Positions 41,201 to 50,830 of a DNA stretch of 64,000 bases are shown piece after piece. Position 1 is the first letter of the stretch, and each line of letters opens with the position of its first letter. The translations under genes and the position numbers were made by a program. Under the pieces are notes generated by a model. It saw only the letters and a list, made by a program, of their open reading frames with translations, was not told the origin of the DNA and did not search any database. This DNA comes from Lepisosteus oculatus (taxonomy: Eukaryota; Chordata; Actinopteri; Semionotiformes; Lepisosteidae). The stretch spans positions 6,939,001 to 7,003,000 of the forward strand of contig NC_090703.1 in NCBI RefSeq assembly GCF_040954835.1. The letters run 5' to 3'.

Positions 41201-44200
41201 AGGAAACGACAGGGTATGAGCTGGGACAAGGAAGGCAGATTGCTGCTAAAATGCAATAACCTGCGTTTTAATTTAAAAAGACGCCTTCGCAGACAGAAAT
41301 GTGATGAAACCAGACAGTATGAAGCAAATAACACTAGGCAGCAATATTCAGTCAGCTCTGAGCATGTCCAAAGAAAGGAACAAATGGCAAGTGATTGCAT
41401 CAATAAAACAACAAACAGGCAGCACTGTGCTCCTAAAAACACACACAACTGCTCTGCTTTTCCCAAGCAGAATGAAGCCTAATTTATTTGGACAGGACAG
41501 AGCAAGAGCCGCAGGGGTTTCCAGACAATTATGGGAAGGAAGGTAAACTACAAGAAGAGCAGACCTCCGTCTGAGAGGGAGTGGTTGTGTCAGTGCTGCA
41601 TCGCAGACGCAGCACATAGACGGCACTGGAAGGATTTTCTATTCCTGGTGGCTGTACACTTTTTAATTGGATTTAGAAGTCTAAGAGGCTTTTACTTGTA
41701 AGCAATTGCTTGTTCACAAAAAAAAAATTAGTAGTAAGATTTTAAAAACGGTATGACACTTAGCATAGGCGGCATTCATAAAAATGAAACACAACCAAGG
41801 ACTTCATAAGTCTGAAGTGAGCAAGAAGTAACGGGATTTTCCATCCTTCTTATACAACACTGATTATTTTCATCTACAAGTAATAAGTGATAATGCGTTA
41901 CCAAAGGCTTGTAAAAATGAGCCATTTCCAGAACATTTCATTTCACTTCATGGTGTGATAATTCTAAAACTTTTTGTGTTAACATTTCTTAACTGCTTTT
42001 AGAGTTTAGAATCCTGGATATGTTAATTAAATTACTTAATGATCCATTTGAAGTTCTCGGCCTGATAAAAATATAAGCATACTCAAGGGGATGTCGTGTC
42101 AAACAGTCCCAATATCCCCGTCTGCTATGCTCGGGGCAGCAGGATGACAACTGCATTGCTGCTATTGAACCTCCCTGTATATTCAGGATAACTCCCACTA
42201 AAATGCTGGTGGCCAAATCCAAATCGCCCTCAGTAGTTTTCCCCCTTGGGCTCTGTCAGTTGGCTGTTTAGTGCAAGACTCTCATCCATAGTGGGAAAAT
42301 AAAGATATTTCTGTGGCTTCTAATGAGAGCTACCGCAGTGTTTTACACCTGTATTTTAAATAGGACACAGGAACTGACAAGTCGAAAAACAAAGTGATTA
42401 ATCAAGGTGGGATCTGGAACAGCCACAGCAATGCTGGTAGTGTTTAAGTGTCCACAGGTGCATTGAAGGAGCAGTCACAATGGTGCTTGATTTTAATCAA
42501 CCAGTCCCCACACAGGTGAGAGCTGCCCTTCAGCTCACACCCCATGTCTGCTTAACCCACACACATCAGTGTCAAACATGGTGGGCTAAAGGAACACGGG
42601 CATTCTTTCTTTGAAGGAACACTAGCTTACAACAAAAAGCTGATTTTTTTCCCCCCAACATTTCTACACAAAGAGAAGTACTACATAGGATACACATGAT
42701 CTGTGTTAATGTGGAAGCTGACTTCAGTAACGTTTCACATTTACTTCCAATACTGGACGATCAAAAGACAAAAATCAATCAGTGTTAAAAAAAAAACTGC
42801 AGTCAAACTTCAAATTTACTGAAGGGGTAAATTTGACTGATGCAGAGATCAGTTGACACAGCAGGTATGAGAGCACAGTGAACCTTATCTGTGTGACGGA
42901 GGGGGTGGAGAGAGAGGAGAGCACAGCACCACCACACACTGTCCTGCTGCACTCCCAGACAGCTCGGCATCACACACACACACACACCACACACAGGACA
43001 CCCACTGCACGCCATTGATCCATTTCAGGTACTCTTCACATAACTAACACCAGGCGCTGGATCCTGGAAACTGTGCTGAGTTTATTAGCTCAGACAGTCT
43101 GGAGCAGATAGCCATTAATGCTCTTCTGCTTGTAGTAACTTTTGACAAAAGGCTGTCTGCCCTGTCTGTGCCCTGTCCTGTTCTACTCACTAACAGTGCA
43201 GCAGCTCAGAAGATGCACACGTTACTTTTCACTGCTCACTCAAAACCATGGCGGTTATACAGAGCCAGGATTGCCCTCATAAAACCGCCTTTCATACCTA
43301 ACAATAACTCCACATAAGCTGTTTCACCCTTAGTGAAAGTTATCGGTCAGGGTACCAGCAGGCCCTCACACATTCTGTGATGGCAGTGATAAGCAGAAGG
43401 TGTGTATTTACTCAAAACACTGAGAGAGCAACGTCTAAACTCAGAAAGGAACTGCAGTTCTTAACGTCTTACTTGAGCTTCTGAAAATACCGGGCATGTC
43501 AAGTTAACTGCCAGAGGTTTTTTTTGCATAATGCATGCATAAAAATCTCAAAAAGATTATATTCACACACACCCCCATTTCAATACAGAAGTCTGCTTTT
43601 CCTACACTAACCCAGTCATCTAAGGATCAAGTCACAGTTCCAACTCAAAGTCTGAGATTGCTCCTGTGGCTTGTCCCTTAGTGCACGTGCACACACACAC
43701 GGACGGGCTGTGCGGGGATGGGACTGTGCGCACACACGATAAGGCTCAGTGCTCCATACTGAGATCAGCACCTGCGGGATCACAGGACACACTGTCAGGC
43801 AGAGGGGACGCCAAGTGCCCGTGTCTGAGATCGGGAGACTGCAGAGCAGCAGTAGGCGATGGCAACACGGGATCCACTATGATGTCTAAATCAGAGACCT
43901 TCCAGGGGCCGGCAGACTTTCTCACACCGCGCCCATCTGTCTCTGCAGGCCACCCCAAAGCCAGCCGCCCCGCACCCCAGTGGCAGGACAGACGGGAGAG
44001 GAACAGAACAGACGGGGGGGAAAAAAAAAGAGGGGGAAGGAGAAGAGGAGGGAAAGACAAGAGAATACAATGTCAACAGACTGCAGGAGGATACTGAGAG
44101 AGAGAGAGAGAGAAAAAAAATTAAAACACATCGAACACGGCAAGCATATTGCGGCCGAAGAGGCAGGAAGAGACGGAGATGGGGCTGGCGAGGGCAGTAA

Positions 44201-47200
44201 AAAACGCCTCCCGCTGCGAGGCGTGAGCGCGGCATACTCTGGCCTGTCCTGAGACCGCTGCCTTTTCGAGCTGCATGCCGTGCCGATCTGGAATCCCTCC
44301 CTGCCTGCAACAGTCCCAGAGCAATTCATGGAAAAACAGCGTCAAAAACCCATTAACACAGCTACTGCATTGTTGCCCACTTCAAATATTGAACTAGGTA
44401 CTCTTATGTAGGAAAGCGGTGCTGCAACAACTCTCCTCAGCCTCAGTATCTCTACCAGACCAACCTGCATTCATAGCTTTGAAGAAGGCTTCTTTGATGA
44501 AGAAAGAGGCAGGGTCCACCAGTGTTACGGCTGCAGTTTGTGAATTGAAGGGGATGAAATGGCTTTAGACACCCACCAGCACGTGCAGTGCTACAAGGCC
44601 GAGACGAGCAGCAGGGCTGGGCAGGGGGACACGTCTCTAAACCTAGCTTACGCAGCAAGGCGTGTGGAGAGGGGGCTCAGCAGGATACTGTCTCAGCAGC
44701 TTGATCAGCGTCACCAATGACCCACCTGCACTGTCTTCCCAGTGAGATGAGGGACAGCGGGCGTCGGTAATCTACCTGCTACTGAAAGGGGAAAAGCCTT
44801 CCGGACCAGGACGGACACACCAATATGCTTGCTTCCCACAGCGGAAAACCGCGCTGCACTGACCTGATTTGGACCTGGCGTGGGTGGCGGTGGCCGACAC
44901 CGTGAGGGACTGGGGCTTCAGCGGATCGGCGGGAATGGCGTAGCTGCCCTCCTGCCTGCCAGGGGCCGGCACCTGGATGTAGGGCCCCACAGCGGCCACG
45001 CGCCCCGAGCTGCCCTGAGCTGGCTGGGGGGGGGGCGTCCCGTTGATCCTGTTCAGCTGCGGGGGGAGAGAGAGGCACCGTTGCTGCGAGCCGCTGTGGA
45101 CACACAAGGACGGCCCACACAGAAGCACGATTCCCGCGCAAGGAGCCGAGAGATACTACACACAGAGCAGTGCCTGGCCACAGGGCTCAGCCCAATCGGG
45201 GTGCTTGTGGCAAAGGTTTAGTTGTAGCTGGATTAGCACTGGTAAGCCACCTCCAAACCCCCCCACCCCGGGTCCCCAAGGGCGGCGGGAGCACATCAGC
45301 TGCAGCTGCTCTGCCAGCAGAGCTCACTTTCTTAGAAGGAGGCTGAAAATCATCCTGAACGGAAATTAAATAAAAAAAAAACAGCCTCAGGAGAAGCTCG
45401 TAGCAAGAAGGCCGGACTCCGCTCACAAACCACAGCCTGTATCTGTGAACCCCAGTGGCCCGGCGAGTGTACATGTGCTTTATGTTCCTTTCAATGAGCT
45501 GGTCTTACAGGGATGTTCTCTTTTTGACGTGCCTCAGCTTTTTTCTTATACAGGCGCTCCCTCAGCTCCCCGATGCGCTTGTCCATCAGCGTGACCTCCA
45601 TGTTGCGCTTGTTGAGCAGGTCTTTGTGCTGCTGCAGCTTGGTGTTCTGCTCCTGGTTCAGCTTGTTGCGAATCTGAGGAGGAGGAGAAAGTATTTAACA
45701 CTACTGACACGTCTCAGAAGTAACACTGTAACACTGTGTGCTACAGCCCAAGAGTTCTAAAGATTGAACTACAGAAACATTCTTGCACTGTGTTAAATAA
45801 GGTATCGCAGCATACTTATCACCCAGCAGCCATATCACCCTGCAACTCTCAACTGGCAGCCCACTGAAGCTCAGCAGGTGTGAGCTTGGTCAGAACCTGG
45901 ATGGGAGACCTCCTGGGAAAAACTAAGGTTGCTGCTGGAAGAGGCGTTAGTGGGGCCAGCAGGGGGCGCTCACCCTGTGGTCCATGTGGGTCCTAATGCC
46001 CCAGTATAGTGACGGGGACACTATACTGTTAACAGGCTCCGTCCTTCGGATGAGACGTAAAACCGAGGTCCTGACTCTCTGTGGTCATTAAAAATCCCAG
46101 GGCGTTTCTCGAAAAGAGTAGGGGTGTAACCCCGGCGTCCTGGCCAAATTTCCCCATCGGCCTTCATCAATCATGGCCTCCTAACAATCCCCCTCCCCAA
46201 TGAATTGGCTTCATTACTCTGCTCTCCTCCCCACTGATAGCTGATGTGTGGGGAGCGTTCTGGCGCACTATGGCTGCCGTCGCATCATCCAGGTGGAGCT
46301 GCACATTGGTGGGGGTGGAGGGGATCCCCATTACCTGTAAAGCGCTTTGAGTGGAGTGTCCAGAAAAGCGCTAAATAAGTGTAAGCAATTATTATTATTA
46401 TTGATGGCAGTGCACCAACACAACACTCCTATCACGCGGCACAGGCCTGCGGCGCCCTCTACCTGCAGCTCCTGGTAGAGCTTCCGCAGCTCCAGCGCGG
46501 CCGTGCCGGTGACCTGCCCGCTCAGCGCCTGCAGGCCGTTCAGCTTGCCCCGCCGCAGGTCCTCCAGCTGCTGGGTCAGCTGGTCCACCTTCAGCACCGC
46601 CGACTGCAGCTCCTGCTGCTTCTCCTGGAACATGCCGTTGATGTGCTCGATCTCCGCGGCTGCAGGAACACACAGGAGCGGCGGGGTCAGACGGGGGGGG
46701 GGACAGGGGGAGGCCCTCCCTGAGCTTCACAGCACGGCACGGCGCGGCACCAAGCCTGTCAACTGTCCGGGAGGAGTCCCTCGCGGAGGTGCCTCCGCCG
46801 AGATTAATGTGCTGTTTCAGGGGGGAAAAAACGTCTCAAGAGAAAGAACTACAGGGAATAGCGCCAGTATTATTTCCCGAACCCCTTGCTCCTTCGGCAC
46901 CCTGGCTGAAAGCTCATTATTTGTCTGCCCTATTGAAGGCATCTATCTATCTATCCATCCAGCACACAGGAACACAGACTCCCAGCCCCCGCCCATACCT
47001 ACAGGCTGGGGACAGGTCAGCGAAGCCTCCAGAGTGTCGGCTCCCCTCTTGGAGACCGTGAAGCAGGCCTGCCTGACTACCCCGCCCTCTTCAAAGACAC
47101 ATCTGCACCTCCCTTCAGCGTCTACTCGGAGCGGCCGACGTGTGCCGACAGCACTGATTAGCTTGTATGGGTCTAACCCAAGGTCTTTCCTTTGTTTTCC

Positions 47201-50200
47201 CACTCCTCGGTCTCTGCACAGAGTGGGGGCGGGACGCCGAGGGTGGCGACGGCTCGTGTGGCCTAACTCTTCCCCACTCCAAGGCTGGTATTAAAAAGCC
47301 TTACGATCCTTTGAGGCGGCAAGGGAATCTCGCCCATCTGTGACGGATAACGTTTCCGCGGCCGAGCCCGTCAAGTCAGATTGGTTAATCTCAGCTCCCA
47401 GGTCGCCAATGTTTGCCAGCTCAGGATCAGCAGGATGCATCTCCGGATCTGGACGCCATCGTATCCCTTCCACACCCTCTCCCCTCGCGCCCAGCACTGG
47501 CCTAACCTCCACTGTCGCTCCTGGCACGCCCTGTCCACACACTGACCTCAGCTTTCGCAATGCTCGGCAGAATTAGACTGATATGCTAAGGGGCTCGCTG
47601 TCATTGCACAGACCTCGAGAGCCAGGGCTCGCATCCAAATGAAACTGCAGTGATCCGAAATGCATCCACATACAATGCCCTCTCTGCATGCTCTGTGTTG
47701 GGTTCAGCCACTGGCTGTGCTTCACGCTGATGCTTAAACAGTGTATTCAGAAGAATGAATTCACTTAAACAGCGAATTCAGCAAATGCAAGACAGCAATT
47801 AAAAAAAGAATGAAATATCTCATTTCTACAGCACGAATTGTTAAATATCTGGAGAAAAGATGCTACATTGACTTATTGATTCAGGGGTGGTCAAATACGA
47901 AACCGTGCAAAGCAGGTTAATTGGTATAAACAAGTGCTTCATTACATAATTAATGATCATCTTGACAATCCAAGGGCTGGTCCTCAATGCTACAGGGGAG
48001 AAGTTGCACTGTTTGGACTCTGGCTGCCTGTGAACCGAAGCCCCGCACTAGATTCACTTCCTCTGTGAGGCCCCTGGGTAGAGACACAAAGCCTGGACTG
48101 CACTGTCTCTCTGGGGGGCCTAGGGGGCGCTGTCTGTGTGAGCTGAGGAGGCGGGGAACATACAGAGGTTGCCATTGATGACTTTGCTGTAGTCCACCTG
48201 GCCCCTCATGGCCCTGATCTTCTTGAGCTTGGCCTCCTGGCTGTCCACGCGTTCCTTCAGCCTCTGCAGCTTCTCGCTCTCCGACACGGCCTGCTGCTGG
48301 CGCCGCTCCTGCTGCTTCAGGTACCTCAGCCGCTGCTCCTGGGGGGGGAGAGGCGGAGTGAGGGGGGGTGGTCAGGACGGGGCTCGGCCCCCCACAGAAA
48401 ACAGCCCCCCACGGAGCCTCGCTCAGCAGCCTGGGCGCGGGCAGCGAGTCAGCGCTGAGTCAGCCCCGAGTCAGCCCCCCCCTGCAAGGGCAGGAGTGCA
48501 GCAGCAGTGCCTCGAGCCGGGGCCCGAGGAAGTCCACGAGAAATCGCCAGGAAAAGCGGAAGTGAGCGAATGCGCGCTTTCCCGCTGTGCGGGAGCACCC
48601 CCCAGCCCACCCCCCAAAAACAGCTGGAGTCTTTCTGTGGCAAAACACTTCTCTCCCACACCGAGCGGAAACTGACCATTCTGCAAGTGGGGATGCAGGG
48701 GGAGACGTTGTGGGAAAAAGTGCTCACACTCGCCCGCGCACTCGCCCGCGCACTCGCCCGCGCACTCGCCCGCGCACTCGCCCGCGCGCACTCGCCCGCG
48801 CGCACTCGCCCGCGCACACTCGCCCGCACACTCGCCCGCGCACACTCGCACACCTTATTTCCATCAAGAGAACTTGTCATTCTTAACCAGCAGCTCGGGA
48901 CACGGTAAAAGTGAAGATCCAAACCAAGGAAAGGGAAAATCCAGTATGGAGCAGTTTACTGAGTGGGGGTGCTCCCGTTTATACAGCCTGTCAATGAAAG
49001 CTTGGAAGGAAATCCACACTAGACAGGACATACGGACGAGGTGGAGAAGCCGAAGGAGGTTCCCCACTCGGAACAGAGCACTGGGAAAGGAATACCCACA
49101 GGGCGCCCCGCCAGCTCTAAGCAGAACCAATTTATACATACAGTACACTAGATAAAACAAAAGTCTCTATCATTGTCTTCGTTAAAAACCTGTTGATAAT
49201 CTCATATATGAAGTACGCTCTACGGCTACAAACTCTAAACTCTATAGCTACAGAGCCATTTCTTGTTATTTCTTTCATTTGCTTTGCATTAAAAAAAGTA
49301 AAAATTTACCTTCTGCCTATATGACTTGTTCCGACGCTTTGGCGTTTACTGACCTCGGTCCCGAAAACTAGTAATAATAAAAAGGTTCAAAGCCGTGTCT
49401 GGAATCCAAAGTGGAAAAAAAGGAGCAGAACCCCCCAAAAATGGATGGCAAAAATACTCCAGGGGTTTTAGTAGTAGCTCAGACTTCTTTCATCTCCACA
49501 ATGCTCCCGGGAACAGTCTCGGTGCAGACTGGTGCTCCAGGGGGGGGACGGCACCTCTAGCAGAGTCTGGCTCTGGGTCCGGTCCACCTCCCTTCAGGAC
49601 TGCATGTCCTTGTCCGGCCAGTGGCCGCACCCCTCCCTCCCTGCAGCTGCTGCCCTCCCCCGTATCTCATTTCCTGCTGCTTGGCTCCCTTCCTCCTGTT
49701 GTGTTGCCGAAGCCACGGACCCCAGCACTCCCTGACTTAACTTCCCTTGGAAAACAAACTCTGGGGCCAGAGCAGCCCCACCCTTCGCACGCTGACCTCA
49801 TGCTAGCTGGTAGTCACCCTCACTGCCACCACGACACGATCGGCGGCCCCCCACCCCCCCCGGAGGGCACAGAGGAGATCCAGGCCTGGAGCCCGCGGCC
49901 GACACGCACCAGATCAACCTGCTGGCGTGTCCCCAAGGGGCTCACACTGTATGTGATCTTACACCAGCTGTACAAACATCCAGGGAAAAATAAAACAACA
50001 AGCTGTTTCTCTTTTATGTTTTGTAAACCGTTTCATCACCTAAGGGCTGTGCAGCCCCCAACCCTCCCCCTGTGCAATCAGGACTGGAGGTTCGGCCAGC
50101 GCCAGCTGCCCCAGTTGTGCTAGACAGGAAGCAGCAGCACTCTGATGCTCAGTGGAAACACAGGGTTTGGCGATTACTCCTCAGATGGAAATAAACCAGA

Positions 50201-50489
50201 GCCCTAGACACAGCACCCCACTTTACCCAAACACAGCCTTGTGCAGAATCCATCCACTTCACACCCTGGTATGGCTTTCCCATTGAATCCCTCATTCAAA
50301 CGCAGTGTGCATACAGTATATATAACATATATAGATCTATAGATCACATGCTGTATGTACACTTTGCTTCTCTTTATTTCTGCCTACCTTGGCGACAAGC
50401 ATCTGCTGTTGGGCTTCAATCTGCTGCTGCTGCCTGGTGGCCATCTCCTGCAGCTCCGAGAGAGTCAGCTCCACTCGCGGGTTTCCCAC
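35228..50489 (-). CDS. PPP1R13B: PPP1R13B (ASPP1), p53- and PP1-binding protein: thirteen 3' coding exons
   Basis: ASPP1 stimulates p53-family apoptotic function and is a protein phosphatase 1 regulatory subunit. Thirteen minus-strand exons (listed separately) join in exact phase to 2910 nt, 969 residues plus stop. In order: coiled-coil region ([14 protein letters not shown] ... [13 protein letters not shown]); a proline-rich middle with a PPSY (PPxY-type) site and [36 protein letters not shown]; an RVKF PP1-docking motif; ankyrin repeats ([30 protein letters not shown]); an SH3 domain ([22 protein letters not shown]); and the end [13 protein letters not shown]. Details such as YEVQN... and [15 protein letters not shown] favour ASPP1 over ASPP2. 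About 120 N-terminal residues (ubiquitin-like domain) are missing because their exons lie past the window edge. Confidence 0.96.
36076..36275 (-). CDS. PPP1R13B: PPP1R13B SH3 exon
   Basis: 200 nt. [60 protein letters not shown]. Its polypyrimidine tract is a (CT)n microsatellite. Confidence 0.97.
36278..36296. repeat. (GA/CT)n microsatellite at a PPP1R13B splice acceptor
   Basis: GA dinucleotides on plus read as (CT)n on the gene strand and end at the CAG of the SH3 exon acceptor. Confidence 0.95.
36453..36619 (-). CDS. PPP1R13B: PPP1R13B ankyrin exon 2
   Basis: 167 nt. [56 protein letters not shown]. Confidence 0.97.
37373..37506 (-). CDS. PPP1R13B: PPP1R13B ankyrin exon 1
   Basis: 134 nt. 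[45 protein letters not shown]. Confidence 0.97.
38004..38141 (-). CDS. PPP1R13B: PPP1R13B exon with RVKF PP1-docking motif
   Basis: 46 codons, [20 protein letters not shown] then [24 protein letters not shown] fits the RVxF phosphatase-1 docking consensus; first ankyrin helices follow. Confidence 0.97.
38437..39221 (-). CDS. PPP1R13B: PPP1R13B large proline-rich exon
   Basis: 785 nt. [80 protein letters not shown], then Pro/Ala-rich sequence to SASAAQPA|. Very GC- and CpG-rich, which keeps long antisense frames open by chance. Confidence 0.95.
39827..40292 (-). CDS. PPP1R13B: PPP1R13B proline-rich exon
   Basis: 466 nt. [68 protein letters not shown]-rich. Confidence 0.95.
40609..40754 (-). 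CDS. PPP1R13B: PPP1R13B exon: [11 protein letters not shown] ... [13 protein letters not shown]
   Basis: 146 nt; the first two bases complete an alanine codon after ...RSKS. Ends [15 protein letters not shown]. Confidence 0.94.
40755..44863 (-). other. PPP1R13B 4.1-kb intron
   Basis: No exon seen. Contains a (CA)n microsatellite at 42971-42995 and two uninterrupted homopurine stretches on plus (44014-44057 and 44096-44120). ORFs at 43666-44345 follow this skewed composition. Confidence 0.6.
44014..44057 (+). repeat. 44-nt uninterrupted homopurine tract
   Basis: Only A and G from 44014 to 44057 (G7, A9, then AGAGGGGGAAGG-type sequence). A second tract with (GA)n then A8 lies at 44096-44120. 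Confidence 0.95.
44864..45056 (-). CDS. PPP1R13B: PPP1R13B exon: [14 protein letters not shown]
   Basis: 193 nt. [18 protein letters not shown] and [20 protein letters not shown] then S match human ASPP1. Confidence 0.95.
45509..45673 (-). CDS. PPP1R13B: PPP1R13B exon: [15 protein letters not shown]
   Basis: 55 codons, ending [22 protein letters not shown]. Coiled-coil end. Confidence 0.94.
45828..46403 (+). mobile_element. 5S-rRNA-derived SINE (SINE3/DeuSINE-like)
   Basis: The head at about 45828-45935 resembles 5S rRNA, including the internal promoter region (AACCTGGATGGGAGACC). The core at about 46025-46150 carries GGATGAGACGTAAAACCGAG and GTCCTGACTCTCTGTGGTCA, words I associate with the Deu domain. 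The 3' end has an L2-like tail (GTAAAGCGCTTTGAGTGGAG) and an (ATT)n end at about 46388-46403. It is antisense to PPP1R13B and fills most of one intron. Looks nearly full length. Confidence 0.88.
46463..46659 (-). CDS. PPP1R13B: PPP1R13B exon: [18 protein letters not shown]
   Basis: 197 nt, coiled coil ([20 protein letters not shown]), ending [15 protein letters not shown]. Confidence 0.95.
46660..48163 (-). other. PPP1R13B intron
   Basis: 1.5 kb between coiled-coil exons. Nothing recognised except a short (CTAT)n at about 46942. ORFs such as 46503-47294 on plus run partly antisense to the exon and have no family features. Confidence 0.6.
48164..48338 (-). CDS. PPP1R13B: PPP1R13B exon: [16 protein letters not shown]
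   Basis: 175 nt, coiled coil, continuing [20 protein letters not shown] then NL|. Acceptor CCCCCCCAG, donor GTATGT. Confidence 0.95.
48339..50387 (-). other. PPP1R13B intron
   Basis: 2 kb containing the 12-bp minisatellite. Otherwise C-rich on plus with no exon or repeat family recognised. Confidence 0.6.
48725..48852. repeat. GC-rich minisatellite, about 12-bp unit
   Basis: CACTCGCCCGCG-type units repeat about ten times with small length changes. On the gene strand it is (GCGGGCGAGTGC)n. Confidence 0.95.
50388..50489 (-). CDS. PPP1R13B: PPP1R13B exon: [14 protein letters not shown]
   Basis: 34 codons, ending MLVAK|GTAGGC. Glutamine-rich coiled coil. It is the first exon of the gene that I can find in the window. 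Its acceptor (CCGGCAG) directly adjoins a 64-bp minisatellite. Confidence 0.94.
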
Positions 50490-50502
50490 CTGCCGGAGAC
50501 AC

Positions 50503-50830
50503 GGGACACAGCCTGGTCACTCCCCGGGCCAGAGCAGGGACACCGTCTGGTCACTCCGCCAGGTCAGAGAGACAGCGCCGTCCCTCCCCGGGCCAGAGCG
50601 GGGACACCGTCTGGTCACTCCGCCAGGTCAGAGAGACAGCACCGTCCCTCCCCGGGCCAGAGCAGGGACACCGTCTGGTCACTCCGCCAGGTCAGAGAGA
50701 CAGCGCCGTCCCTCCCCGGGCCAGAGCAGGGACACCGTCTGGTCATTACGTCACGTCAGGAAGACTGTGTGGTCACTACCCGGGCCAGGGACACCGTCTG
50801 GTCACTACACCGGGTCACGAAGATGGTGAG
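50503..50830. repeat. 64-bp minisatellite next to a PPP1R13B exon
   Basis: CCCCGGGCCAGAGC landmarks at 50522, 50586, 50650 and 50714 are exactly 64 bp apart. Copies are nearly identical through 50740, then decay to about 50830 or slightly beyond. Recognisable repeat homology starts about 12 bp from the exon edge at 50489. Confidence 0.95.

Noticed and set aside
48449-48922. Ala/Arg/Ser-repeat ORFs
   Set aside because: Translations of the 12-bp minisatellite; the unit is a multiple of three, so any frame repeats.
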